64,000 nt of DNA, from positions 248,001 through 312,000 of the forward strand of contig NZ_WBKI01000002.1 of the NCBI RefSeq assembly GCF_008830365.1, in the 5' to 3' direction. Made by a program: the position numbers and the translations under genes. The first letter of the stretch is position 1; each line of letters starts with the position of its first letter. Below the pieces are notes generated by a model. That model saw only the letters and a program-made list of their open reading frames with translations. It had not been told where the DNA came from and ran no database searches. This DNA comes from Serratia proteamaculans (lineage in GTDB: Bacteria; Pseudomonadota; Gammaproteobacteria; Enterobacterales; Enterobacteriaceae). Positions 9,722 to 18,075 of this stretch are shown piece by piece.

Positions 9722-10327
9722 ATGAAAACCAACGCGCCACGGCCGGTGCATCGCTGGCCGGTCCGTATCACCCATTGGATTAACCTGTTTGCCATGGTTT
9801 GTATGTTTATGAGTGGCTGGGAAATCTATAACGCCTCACCGCTGTTCGGCTTTCACTTCCCGCCGCAGGTCACACTCGGTGGTTGGTTGGGCGGCGCGAT
9901 TGGTTGGCATCTGGCAGTTATGTGGCTGCTGGCAGGCAATGCACTGTGCTATCTGCTGTGGAGCCTGTTCAGCGGCCATTTCCGACGCGACCTGCTGCCG
10001 CTCACTGCAGGCAGCTTAGGGCGAGATATCTGGCAGGCGCTCACGCTGCGGCTAAAACATCAGCACGGCCGCTATAACGCGATTCAAAAACTGATGTATC
10101 TCGGCGTGCTGGCTCTGGGCCTGCTGTTGGTGCTCTCCGGGCTGGCGATCTGGAAGCCGGTGCAACTGCAAGGGCTGGTGAGCCTGTTCGGCGGCTTTGA
10201 CACCGCGCGTTACGTTCACTTTTTTGCTATGTCCGGCATTGGCATGTTTGTGGTCATCCACCTGCTGATGGTGATTATCGTGCCGCGCACGCTATGGGCA
10301 ATGATTACGGGTGGCAAACATGAATGA
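9722..10327 (+). CDS. Cytochrome b561-family membrane protein
   Basis: 201 residues from ATG 9722 (GGGAG six bases upstream; GTG 9719 is the alternative). Four hydrophobic helices carry His residues suited to two b hemes: RITHWIN, IGWHLAVMW, RYVHFFAM and VVIHLLMV. This is the layout of the prokaryotic b561/Ni-Fe hydrogenase b-type cytochrome family. It probably passes quinol electrons to the periplasmic molybdoenzyme encoded next, as MsrQ does for MsrP in E. coli, though it is a different family from MsrQ. Its 3' end overlaps the next start by eight bases. Confidence 0.85.
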   Translation: MKTNAPRPVHRWPVRITHWINLFAMVCMFMSGWEIYNASPLFGFHFPPQVTLGGWLGGAIGWHLAVMWLLAGNALCYLLWSLFSGHFRRDLLPLTAGSLGRDIWQALTLRLKHQHGRYNAIQKLMYLGVLALGLLLVLSGLAIWKPVQLQGLVSLFGGFDTARYVHFFAMSGIGMFVVIHLLMVIIVPRTLWAMITGGKHE

Positions 10328-11087
10328 CAAAAAACAGCGCCCTGCGGCACCGACGCTGGAGCCGGCGCAAAAGAAACAGCTGGTCAATTTACAACGCCGC
10401 CTGTTGCTGCGATCCGGCCTGACGCTGGGCGGCATTGCCATGCTGAGCGGCTGTAACCTGCAGGACGGGGATCAGGTGGATAAAGTACTGTGGGCCATGT
10501 CGCGCTGGAACGATCGGGTGCAAGCCTGGCTGTTCAACGGTCAAAAGTTGGCGCAAACCTATCGCCCGGAGCAGATCACCCATCCGTTCCCGTTCAATGC
10601 GTTTTATCCCGAGTACAACGTGCCGGAAGTGGATCTCGCCAGCTATCGGTTGGAAGTCTCCGGCAAAGTTGAAAAAAAGGCCCCCTGGACGCTGGAACAG
10701 CTGCAACGCCTGCCGCAGGAGAGCCAGATAACCCGCTTGATCTGTATCGAAGGCTGGAGCGCCATCGGGCAGTGGGGCGGCGTGCCGCTGCGCGACTTCC
10801 TGCAGCATGTCGGGGCAGATCTGAACGCCCGCTATGTCGGTTTCAAATGTGCGGACCGCTATTACTCCAGCATCGATATGGCCACCGCGCTGCATCCACA
10901 GACGATTTTGGCGCTGGATTTCGGCGGCAAGGCGCTGCCGGCGGATTACGGCTACCCGCTGCGGCTACGGGTGCCGACCAAGCTGGGGTTCAAGAATGCC
11001 AAACATATCGCCGCCATTTTTGTCAGCGATACCAACCCCGGTGGCTACTGGGAAGACCAGGGCTATAACTGGTTCAGCGGCATTTAG
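10320..11087 (+). CDS. Molybdopterin-dependent oxidoreductase with Tat-type lipoprotein signal
   Basis: 255 residues from ATG 10320, with GGGTGG upstream; GTG 10311 is an alternative. The N-terminus has twin arginines followed by a hydrophobic core and a lipobox (LQRRLLLRSG ... MLSGC, Cys45), suggesting Tat export as a folded cofactor enzyme and lipid anchoring. The sulfite-oxidase-type molybdopterin fold (COG2041) is shown by RLICIEGWSAIGQWGG, with Cys142 the likely Mo ligand, and by FKCADRYYSSIDM. MsrP-like methionine-sulfoxide repair or another periplasmic reduction is possible; the substrate is unknown. It differs from E. coli MsrP in apparent lipidation. Confidence 0.8.
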   Translation: MNDKKQRPAAPTLEPAQKKQLVNLQRRLLLRSGLTLGGIAMLSGCNLQDGDQVDKVLWAMSRWNDRVQAWLFNGQKLAQTYRPEQITHPFPFNAFYPEYNVPEVDLASYRLEVSGKVEKKAPWTLEQLQRLPQESQITRLICIEGWSAIGQWGGVPLRDFLQHVGADLNARYVGFKCADRYYSSIDMATALHPQTILALDFGGKALPADYGYPLRLRVPTKLGFKNAKHIAAIFVSDTNPGGYWEDQGYNWFSGI

Positions 11088-11211
11088 TTTTCTGCACAAC
11101 ACTGCGCAGAATTCCCGCTGACGGCTGGTACATGTATTCCGACGCTGTTAATAATTCATCTCTAAAAAGGAAGGTAACTATTGGAAAAGTAATAATAAAA
11201 AGGATTTTCTC

Positions 11212-11697
11212 ATGGAGATTGATGTTACTGAACGTTATTCGCTACGGGCGGGTGAATTCAGATATCAGATAACAGTAAGCAAAAGTGACGAAAAAACTGC
11301 TGAATATTACCTTGATTTCAAAAATATCACTCAAGAAATGCGGGCATGGTTTACGCATGTTTATACCGACCCTGACTTTTTAGATAACGCTTATGCCATA
11401 GAGTTTTATGACGTCAAAGCACTGAATCTTGCCATCAAGCAAGGACGCTCTGCATTCGATACCTATACCCCTATGGGGTATACATTTTCCGAACGTGAGC
11501 GCCTGTTCGTCGAGGGAATAGGTAAAACTATTACCGACTTCGTTACCCAATATCAGGCAAAGCTCGTTTTTAGCGTACCTTTAAGACCCGCCTTGGCCAA
11601 AATCTATGATTCACTCTTGAAAAAACATGCTCAGAGAGTACAGTATTTGTACAAAATGGAATTCATAAAGGACGGTTTATATGTCATCGAAATCTAA
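11212..11697 (+). CDS. Unknown 161-residue protein of an AT-rich cassette
   Basis: No family recognised. 161 residues, without signal peptide or membrane helix, with many charged and aromatic residues (MRAWFTHVYTDPDFLDNAYAI, shown in part; MGYTFSERERLFVEGIG). AAAGGA lies seven bases before the ATG. Base composition is unlike the neighbours: 26 and 17 of 60 bases are G or C in two rows counted (11221-11280, 11281-11340). The downstream small gene overlaps its 3' end. Presumably cytoplasmic. Its position in a short, self-terminated AT-rich unit suggests acquisition by transfer. Confidence 0.6.
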   Translation: MEIDVTERYSLRAGEFRYQITVSKSDEKTAEYYLDFKNITQEMRAWFTHVYTDPDFLDNAYAIEFYDVKALNLAIKQGRSAFDTYTPMGYTFSERERLFVEGIGKTITDFVTQYQAKLVFSVPLRPALAKIYDSLLKKHAQRVQYLYKMEFIKDGLYVIEI

Positions 11698-11881
11698 CGT
11701 CTTAGATCAATCTCAGGAGCAGAGCTCGGACTTTCTGAGTATTAAAGAACAGCGCCTGCAGGCCATACAAGCTTTCCATGATGCCTGGTGGGAACAAAGA
11801 TGTCAGGAATGGCGTGAACGGGGTTGCCTCGGTACGCCGGGTCGGGTCATCAGCCGCTACCGTTCCAACGATACGCCATAA
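11681..11881 (+). CDS. Unknown 66-residue charged protein, coupled to the preceding gene
   Basis: 66 residues, starting 17 bases inside the end of the previous gene, with GGACGG upstream. Composition is rich in Gln, Glu and Arg (SIKEQRLQAIQAFHDAWWEQ, CQEWRERG) and helical in its central part, with no signal peptide. It ends directly at a strong terminator. No family recognised. The overlap suggests the two products work together, for example as an effector and partner pair, but nothing in the sequence proves a toxin-antitoxin or immunity role. Confidence 0.55.
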   Translation: MSSKSNVLDQSQEQSSDFLSIKEQRLQAIQAFHDAWWEQRCQEWRERGCLGTPGRVISRYRSNDTP

Positions 11882-11905
11882 CCCCCATCTGGGGGTTTTC
11901 TGTTT
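11880..11905 (+). terminator. Rho-independent terminator of the AT-rich cassette
   Basis: AACCCCC and GGGGGTT form a 7-bp stem with loop ATCT, followed by TTCTGTTTTT. It stands right at the stop of the 66-residue gene and between it and the convergent ygbI gene. Confidence 0.85.
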
Positions 11906-11913
11906 TTAGCCTC

Positions 11914-12678
11914 TCATTCCCCGGTCGTCATCAGCGTGATATCTGCCTGCAATATCGCCTCGCGCGCGGCGGCGGGCAGATTGTCATCGGTAATAATCGC
12001 GTCAAATACCGTTATCGGCAGCGCCAGATAGGTAGCAATTTTGCCGTATTTAGAGGTGTCGCTGAGCAAGATGCAGCGGCGGCTGGCGTCGACAATGGCT
12101 TTCTTCACCATCACCTTGTCTTCGTTCGGCGTCGACAACCCGCGCATGCCCCATGACGAAGCGGAAATAAATGCCAGATCGATAAACAACCCACGCAACG
12201 CCTGCGCTGCGGCTTCACCCACGCATGAACGATTCTCACGGCAGACGGTACCGCCGGTGTGAATGATTTTGCACTGGCTATGTTCAATCAGGTAACCGGC
12301 AATCACGAAATCATTGGTGACCACTGTCAGATCGTCGCGATCGCTGATGTGCTTGGCCAGCGCCAGCGTAGTGGTACCCGCATCCAGATAGACACAGCTG
12401 TCAGGAGGGATCTGCCGGGCCGCCAACTGGCCAATGGCCGCTTTCTGCTGGCTGTACATCCCTTCCTTATCCTGATGAGAAGGCTCGATCGCCACCCGTT
12501 CTGCCGACTGCACGCCGCCCGACACCGCCAGTACCGCCCCCTGTTCTTCGAGCTTTTGCAGATCGCGGCGGATAGTCATGTGCGACACCCCCAACCGTTC
12601 GGTCAATTCAGCAATGCTGACCACCCCACGTTCTGATACCAGCGCTAAAATTTGCTGATGGCGTTCTACAGGTATCAC
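11914..12678 (-). CDS. ygbI: DeoR-family repressor of the threonate/tetronate locus (YgbI)
   Basis: 254 residues from a GTG start (12678) with GAGGG four bases upstream. N-terminal DeoR HTH (IPVERHQQILALVSERG, LGVSHMTIRRDLQKLEEQG), then the DeoR sugar-phosphate-sensing domain (VYLDAGTTTLALA, VVTNDF, GGTVCRENRSCVG). It is divergent from ltnD in the order found for E. coli ygbI. Probably represses the catabolic operon until a phosphorylated four-carbon intermediate appears; the ligand is inferred. Paired 13-bp repeats in the shared promoter region are candidate operators. Confidence 0.88.
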   Translation of the reverse strand: MIPVERHQQILALVSERGVVSIAELTERLGVSHMTIRRDLQKLEEQGAVLAVSGGVQSAERVAIEPSHQDKEGMYSQQKAAIGQLAARQIPPDSCVYLDAGTTTLALAKHISDRDDLTVVTNDFVIAGYLIEHSQCKIIHTGGTVCRENRSCVGEAAAQALRGLFIDLAFISASSWGMRGLSTPNEDKVMVKKAIVDASRRCILLSDTSKYGKIATYLALPITVFDAIITDDNLPAAAREAILQADITLMTTGE

Positions 12679-12702
12679 GGTTCCCTCTCTTTACCGCAGT
12701 GA

Positions 12703-12878
12703 TAATAATTGTGATTTTACGTCAATTTTCGTTCGATAACAGTCCCCTTTATTCAGGTCGTGAGGTGGGTCATGGTATCAACACATTATTTAAAATAGTT
12801 TTAAAACAGTGATATAAGAAAATTTTTAGCTCTTTTATCTGATGTTAACCTGAAACAACAACTGTTAATAATTGTGAT
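12703..12878. promoter_or_regulatory. ygbI-ltnD divergent control region with 13-bp direct repeats
   Basis: TAATAATTGTGAT occurs exactly at 12703-12715 and again at 12866-12878, with 150 bases between the copies. One copy is close to the ygbI start and the other about 85 bases before ltnD. DeoR-family repressors often use spaced repeats and DNA looping. The AT-rich stretch between them (12780-12830) should hold the promoters. Confidence 0.55.
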
Positions 12879-12961
12879 GCCGATCGCTGACTTCGGACCA
12901 ATAAGCGCTTACATTTAACACAACAAAACAAATAATCACTAAAATTAACACGAGGTGCCGC

Positions 12962-13876
12962 ATGACACAGCCAGGGGATTTTGCAGTTTGCATCATAGGA
13001 CTAGGTTCAATGGGCATGGGAGCAGCGAAGTCGTGTATTAATGCCGGACTGGCCACTTACGGCGTCGATCTTAATCCGCAGGCACTGGCCACCTTGCAAC
13101 AGGCCGGAGCAAAACAAGCGGCCCCCCGTGCAGACGACTTCGCAGCCGAACTCGATGCCTTGTTACTGCTGGTGGTCAACGCCGCACAGGTGAAACAGAT
13201 CCTGTTTGGTGAGAACGGCCTGGCAGCGAAGCTGAAGCCAAACACGCCGGTGATGGTGTCCTCCACCATTTCCGCCGCCGATGCCAAACAGATTGAACAA
13301 CAGTTACTGGCGCTGGGGCTGAACATGTTGGATGCCCCGGTTTCCGGTGGCGCCGCCAAGGCCGCAGAAGGTCAGATGACGGTGATGGCCTCCGGCGCTG
13401 AGTCTACTTTCCGCCAGTTGCAGCCGGTACTGGACGCCATTGCCGGTAAGGTCTATCGCATTGGTGAAGAAATTGGCCTGGGGGCCACGGTGAAAATCAT
13501 CCACCAATTGCTGGCCGGGGTGCATATCGCCGCCGGGGCCGAGGCCATGGCGCTGGCCGCCCGCGCCGGTATCCCGCTGGACGTGATGTACGATGTGGTC
13601 ACCCACGCCGCCGGTAATTCATGGATGTTCGAGAACCGCATGCGCCACGTGGTCGACGGGGACTATGCGCCTAAATCGGCAGTTGATATCTTCGTGAAGG
13701 ATCTGGGGCTGGTGGCGGATACCGCCAAAGCGCTGCATTTCCCGCTGCCGCTGGCGTCTACCGCTTTCAATATGTTTACCGCCGCCAGCAACGCCGGTTT
13801 CGGTAAAGAGGACGACAGCGCGGTGATCAAGATCTTCGCCGGTATCGACCTGCCGCACAAGAAGGAGAACGCATAA
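12962..13876 (+). CDS. ltnD: L-threonate dehydrogenase (LtnD/YgbJ)
   Basis: 304 residues, beta-hydroxyacid dehydrogenase family. Rossmann motif IIGLGSMGMG (11-20), substrate-binding DAPVSGGAAKAAEG and the catalytic-Lys region GATVKIIHQLL are all present. LtnD oxidises L-threonate to 2-oxo-tetronate using NAD. GAGGTG precedes the ATG. It is the first gene of the ltnD-otnK-otnC-otnI-ygbN operon, and its TAA overlaps the next ATG by one base. Confidence 0.92.
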   Translation: MTQPGDFAVCIIGLGSMGMGAAKSCINAGLATYGVDLNPQALATLQQAGAKQAAPRADDFAAELDALLLLVVNAAQVKQILFGENGLAAKLKPNTPVMVSSTISAADAKQIEQQLLALGLNMLDAPVSGGAAKAAEGQMTVMASGAESTFRQLQPVLDAIAGKVYRIGEEIGLGATVKIIHQLLAGVHIAAGAEAMALAARAGIPLDVMYDVVTHAAGNSWMFENRMRHVVDGDYAPKSAVDIFVKDLGLVADTAKALHFPLPLASTAFNMFTAASNAGFGKEDDSAVIKIFAGIDLPHKKENA

Positions 13877-15150
13877 TGCTGCTCGGCGTTATTGCAGATG
13901 ATTTTACCGGGGCCACCGACATTGCCAGCTTTTTGGTGGAAAACGGACTGTCGACGGTACAGTTGAACGGCGTGCCGCAGGATGAACTACCGCTCGAAGC
14001 GCAGGCGGTGGTCATCAGCCTGAAGTCACGCTCCTGCCCGGCGGCACAGGCGGTTGAACAGTCGTTACAGGCGCTGGCCTGGCTGCAACGCCAGGGCTGT
14101 CGGCAATTTTATTTCAAGTATTGTTCTACCTTCGACAGCACCGCGCAGGGCAATATTGGTCCGGTGACCGATGCGCTACTTGATGCATTGGGCGAAAGCC
14201 AAACGGTGATCTCTCCGGCACTGCCGGTCAATGGTCGCACTGTGTATCAGGGCTATCTGTTCGTATTGGATCAATTGTTGTCAGAATCCGGTATGCGCAA
14301 CCACCCGGTGACACCGATGACCGACAGTAACCTGCTGCGGCTGATGGAAGCGCAGGCTCAGGGACGCTGCGGACTGGTGACGGCAACAGAAATGGATCGC
14401 GGTGTCGAAACGGTGGCTGAAAAGCTGCGGCAGTTGGCGCAACAAGGCATACGTTACGCCGTGCTGGATACGCTGAATGAACAGCATTTGCTGACCCAGG
14501 GTGCCGCACTAAAAAATATGAAGCTGGTGACCGGAGGCTCTGGTCTGGCGATCGGCCTGGCTCGTCAATGGGCACAACCGGGGCAAGGCAGCCCACAGGC
14601 GGCCGGGGCGCCACAGGGGGAAAAGGCAGTGGTGTTGTCCGGCTCCTGCTCCATCATGACCAATCAACAGGTGACGCAATACCGTCAGCAGGCTGCTGCC
14701 AAAGCTATCGACGTGGCCCGTTGCCTTAACGATGACGACCGCGCGGCTTACGTCACCGAACTGACCGACTGGGTGCAACAGCAGGCTAACGGCCCACTGG
14801 CTCCATTGCTGTACGCCACCGCCGAGCCGGAAAAATTGCAACAGGTGCAACAGCAATACGGCATGGCCGCTGCCAGCCAGGCGGTAGAATCGCTGTTCGC
14901 CGGGGTGGTTAAACAGCTCCAGCAGCAAGGTTTCACTCGTTTTATCGTTGCCGGCGGCGAAACCTCTGGCGTAGTGACTCAGGCGCTGGGCATTCGCGGT
15001 TTCCACATTGGTCCCTGCATTTCTCCCGGCGTGCCCTGGGTGCGAGCCATCGATCAACCGGTTTCACTGGCCCTCAAATCGGGCAACTTTGGCGATGAGA
15101 ACTTTTTCGCCCGGGCACAAACGGAGTTCCCCTATGACACAACCCACTGA
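13876..15150 (+). CDS. otnK: 3-oxo-tetronate kinase (OtnK/YgbK)
   Basis: 424 residues, four-carbon acid sugar kinase family (formerly DUF1537). The N-terminal domain begins LLGVIADDFTGATDIASFL with the conserved ADDFTGA motif, and FKYCSTFDSTAQGNIGPV follows near residue 78. The C-terminal nucleotide-binding domain has VVLSGSCSIMTNQQV and FIVAGGETSGVVTQALG. It phosphorylates 3-oxo-tetronate to the 4-phosphate for OtnC. It overlaps otnC by 17 bases. Confidence 0.92.
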   Translation: MLLGVIADDFTGATDIASFLVENGLSTVQLNGVPQDELPLEAQAVVISLKSRSCPAAQAVEQSLQALAWLQRQGCRQFYFKYCSTFDSTAQGNIGPVTDALLDALGESQTVISPALPVNGRTVYQGYLFVLDQLLSESGMRNHPVTPMTDSNLLRLMEAQAQGRCGLVTATEMDRGVETVAEKLRQLAQQGIRYAVLDTLNEQHLLTQGAALKNMKLVTGGSGLAIGLARQWAQPGQGSPQAAGAPQGEKAVVLSGSCSIMTNQQVTQYRQQAAAKAIDVARCLNDDDRAAYVTELTDWVQQQANGPLAPLLYATAEPEKLQQVQQQYGMAAASQAVESLFAGVVKQLQQQGFTRFIVAGGETSGVVTQALGIRGFHIGPCISPGVPWVRAIDQPVSLALKSGNFGDENFFARAQTEFPYDTTH

Positions 15151-15766
15151 ACAGCAGGCGCGTGAGGAAATGGTACGTCTGGGAGACTCGTTCTTCCAGC
15201 GCGGCTACGCCACCGGTTCGGCCGGCAATCTTTCGCTGTTGTTAGCGGACGGCACGTTGCTGGCAACCCCCACCGGTTCCTGCCTGGGCGAACTGCAGGC
15301 CGAACGACTGTCGAAGGTCAGCATGAGCGGCGAATGGTTGTCCGGGGATAAGCCGTCAAAAGAGATCAGCTTCCACCGGGCGCTGTATCTGAATAACCCG
15401 GAGTGCAAAGCCGTGGTGCACCTGCATTGTACTTATCTTACCGCCCTGTCCTGCCTGCAAGGGCTGGATGTGAAGAACGCCATCAAACCCTTCACCCCTT
15501 ATGTGGTGATGCGGGTCGGCAAGGTGCCGGTAGTGCCTTACTACCGTCCCGGCGACCTGCGGCTGGCGGAGGATCTGGCCAAACTGGCACCGACCCACCG
15601 CGCTTTTTTACTGGCCAATCACGGCCCGGTCGTCACGGGTAAAGATCTGCGAGCGGCGGCAGACAACACTGAAGAGATGGAAGATGCGGCGAAGCTGATT
15701 TTCACCCTCGGCGAGCGCCCCATTCGTTATTTGACCGATGATGAGATTGCCGAGCTACGGAGCTGA
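15134..15766 (+). CDS. otnC: 3-oxo-tetronate 4-phosphate decarboxylase (OtnC/YgbL)
   Basis: 210 residues from ATG 15134 (CGGAG upstream), matching the family length. An in-frame start 126 bases upstream lies inside otnK and is rejected. Class II aldolase/adducin fold: GYATGSAGNLS for phosphate binding, zinc-ligand HLHCTYLTAL and a third His in LLANHGPVVTG. It decarboxylates 3-oxo-tetronate 4-phosphate to dihydroxyacetone phosphate. It is followed three bases later by otnI. Confidence 0.92.
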   Translation: MTQPTEQQAREEMVRLGDSFFQRGYATGSAGNLSLLLADGTLLATPTGSCLGELQAERLSKVSMSGEWLSGDKPSKEISFHRALYLNNPECKAVVHLHCTYLTALSCLQGLDVKNAIKPFTPYVVMRVGKVPVVPYYRPGDLRLAEDLAKLAPTHRAFLLANHGPVVTGKDLRAAADNTEEMEDAAKLIFTLGERPIRYLTDDEIAELRS

Positions 15767-15769
15767 ATC

Positions 15770-16546
15770 ATGCCTAATTTTGCTGCCAATTTATCGATGA
15801 TGTTTACCGAACTGCCGTTCCTGGAGCGGTTCGAGGCCGCAGCCGCCGAAGGGTTTAGCGCGGTGGAGTTTCTGTTCCCCTATGACTATCCGGCCGAGCT
15901 GTTGGCTGAAAAGTTGCGCCATAACGGCCTGCAACAGGTGCTGTTCAATACCGCGCCCGGCAATGCCGATGCCGGTGAATGGGGGCTGACGGCCGTACCT
16001 GGCCGCGAACAGGCTGCGCGTGCCGATATCGACCGCGCCCTGGCTTACGCTATCGCGCTGAACTGCCCCAGCGTACACGTCATGGCCGGTGTGGTGCCGC
16101 CTGGCGAAGACGGGCCGCGCTACCGCGATACCTTTATCAGCAATATCCGCTACGCCGCCGACAGCTTCGCCAAACACGGCATCAAGGTGCTGATCGAAGC
16201 GCTCAGCCCACAGGTAAAGCCCAACTATCTGTTCTCCAGCCAGCATCAGGCAGCAAAACTGGTCGAGGCCGTCGATCGCCCGAACGTCTTTATCCAGTTC
16301 GATTTTTTCCATGCGCAGTTGGTCGACGGCAATATCAGCGGCCTGATGACCGCTCTGGCCGGGCGCTACGCCCATATTCAGATCGCCTCGGTACCGGATC
16401 GTCATGAACCGGACGACGGCGAACTGAATTATCCCTGGCTGTTCGCCCAACTGGACCGCCTCGGTTATAGCGGCTGGATTGGTTGTGAGTACAAACCCCG
16501 GGGCGATACCCGCGCCGGACTGGGTTGGATAAGGCCTTACCTGTAA
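15770..16546 (+). CDS. otnI: 2-oxo-tetronate isomerase (OtnI/YgbM)
   Basis: 258 residues, hydroxypyruvate isomerase-like TIM barrel. Starts [20 protein letters not shown] and carries metal-ligand Glu and His regions ([43 protein letters not shown]). Converts 2-oxo-tetronate, the LtnD product, to 3-oxo-tetronate for OtnK. Cytoplasmic. Followed by a strong hairpin before the permease gene. Confidence 0.9.
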   Translation: MPNFAANLSMMFTELPFLERFEAAAAEGFSAVEFLFPYDYPAELLAEKLRHNGLQQVLFNTAPGNADAGEWGLTAVPGREQAARADIDRALAYAIALNCPSVHVMAGVVPPGEDGPRYRDTFISNIRYAADSFAKHGIKVLIEALSPQVKPNYLFSSQHQAAKLVEAVDRPNVFIQFDFFHAQLVDGNISGLMTALAGRYAHIQIASVPDRHEPDDGELNYPWLFAQLDRLGYSGWIGCEYKPRGDTRAGLGWIRPYL

Positions 16547-16592
16547 CGGACTAACCACCCCAACCTGCACAGCAACAACATAAAAATTAAAC

Positions 16593-16624
16593 GCACCCGT
16601 ATCGCCAACCGGCGATCGCGGTGC
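16593..16624 (+). other. Hairpin between otnI and ygbN
   Basis: GCACC/GGTGC (outer) and ATCGCC/GGCGAT (inner) enclose loop AACC, giving a long interrupted stem in the 107-base gap. No T-tract follows, so it probably stabilises or processes the mRNA, or tunes permease expression. Confidence 0.5.
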
Positions 16625-16653
16625 CTGACTCTTACCCGATTAAAGGCTATCCC

Positions 16654-18024
16654 ATGTCGACTTCTATGCTTTTGATGATTGCCGTATTAGGTGTAGTGCT
16701 GCTCCTGCTGATGGTGATCAAGGCCAAGATCCAGCCGTTTGTCGCCTTGCTGGTGGTCAGCTTGCTGGTCGCGCTGGCCAGTGGCATTCCGACCGGTGAA
16801 GTGATGAAAGTAATGACCGCCGGGATGGGCGGCGTGCTGGGCTCGGTGACCATCATCATCGGTCTGGGCGCCATGCTCGGCAGAATGATCGAGCATTCCG
16901 GCGGTGCCGAGTCGCTGGCCCAGCGCTTCAGCAAGGCGTTAGGGCCGAAACGTACCGTGGCCGCACTGACCATCGCCGCGTTTATTCTCGGCATTCCGGT
17001 GTTCTTCGACGTCGGCTTTATCATCCTGGCACCGATCATCTATGGCTTTGCCAAGGTGGCCAAGGTTTCGCCGCTGAAGTTTGGCCTGCCGATGGCCGGT
17101 GTGATGCTGACGGTACACGTCGCACTGCCACCGCACCCTGGCCCGGTGGCCGCTGCCGGGTTACTGAACGCCGACATTGGCTGGCTGACCATTATTGGCC
17201 TGGCGATCTGTATTCCGGTTGGCGTCATCGGCTACTTCACGGCCAAACGACTGAACCGTAAAGCTTACCCATTGTCGATTGAAGTGCTGGAACAGTTGCA
17301 GCTGGCGGCGCCCGAACCGGCACCGGAAGGCAAAGCACCGTTAAGCGATCGTATTAATCCACCGGGAGCCGGGCTGGTGGCCGCACTGATCGTCATTCCG
17401 ATCGCGATTATCATGCTGGGCACCGTTTCCGCCACCTTGCTTGAGCCAGGTTCAGCGCTACGTGACACGCTATCGTTGATCGGTTCCCCAGCGGTAGCAC
17501 TGATGATCGCCCTGCTGTTGGCGTTCTATTTCCTGGCGATTCGTCGTGGCTGGAGCCTGCAACACACCAGCGACGTGATGGGTGGCGCGCTGCCCACTGC
17601 CGCAGTGGTGATCCTGGTGACCGGTGCCGGTGGAGTGTTCGGCAAAGTGCTGGTTGAATCGGGCGTGGGCAAGGCATTGGCGGACGTTTTGACCACCATC
17701 GGCCTGCCGTTGATCCCGGCGGCATTTATCATCTCGCTGGCTCTGCGTGCCTCACAAGGGTCCGCCACCGTGGCGATCCTGACGACCGGCGGATTATTGT
17801 CGGAAGCGGTCAGTGGACTGAATCATCTGCAACTGGTGTTGGTTACTCTCGCTACCTGCTTTGGCGGGCTGGGGTTGTCGCACGTAAATGATTCCGGCTT
17901 CTGGATCGTCACCAAATACCTCGGTCTTTCAGTGGCTGATGGCCTGAAAACCTGGACGGTGCTGACCACTATCCTCGGCCTCAGTGGCTTCCTGTTCACC
18001 TGGTTGCTGTGGCTGGCGGTGTAA
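16654..18024 (+). CDS. ygbN: GntP-family permease of the tetronate locus (YgbN)
   Basis: 456 residues from ATG 16654 (AAAGG upstream), with about 12 hydrophobic helices. GntP/gluconate:H+ symporter family, shown by GSVTIIIGLGAMLGRMIEHS, GIPVFFDVGFIILAPI, LPPHPGPVAAA and FGGLGLSHVNDSGFW. In the inner membrane it would import the four-carbon sugar acid used by the upstream enzymes. The exact substrate (threonate or another tetronate) is inferred from the operon. Confidence 0.9.
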   Translation: MSTSMLLMIAVLGVVLLLLMVIKAKIQPFVALLVVSLLVALASGIPTGEVMKVMTAGMGGVLGSVTIIIGLGAMLGRMIEHSGGAESLAQRFSKALGPKRTVAALTIAAFILGIPVFFDVGFIILAPIIYGFAKVAKVSPLKFGLPMAGVMLTVHVALPPHPGPVAAAGLLNADIGWLTIIGLAICIPVGVIGYFTAKRLNRKAYPLSIEVLEQLQLAAPEPAPEGKAPLSDRINPPGAGLVAALIVIPIAIIMLGTVSATLLEPGSALRDTLSLIGSPAVALMIALLLAFYFLAIRRGWSLQHTSDVMGGALPTAAVVILVTGAGGVFGKVLVESGVGKALADVLTTIGLPLIPAAFIISLALRASQGSATVAILTTGGLLSEAVSGLNHLQLVLVTLATCFGGLGLSHVNDSGFWIVTKYLGLSVADGLKTWTVLTTILGLSGFLFTWLLWLAV

Positions 18025-18037
18025 TTTCTCTGGCATA

Positions 18038-18065
18038 CTGCACAGACCCTTTTGGCTCTGTGCAG
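18038..18065 (+). other. Hairpin after ygbN, before the GNAT gene
   Basis: CTGCACAGA (18038-18046) pairs with TCTGTGCAG (18057-18065) over a 10-base loop. It lies 13 bases after the ygbN stop and ends ten bases before the next start. It is followed by A residues, so it is a factor-dependent terminator, a 3' end stabiliser or a leader structure occluding the next ribosome site. Confidence 0.45.
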
Positions 18066-18075
18066 GAAAAAAATA

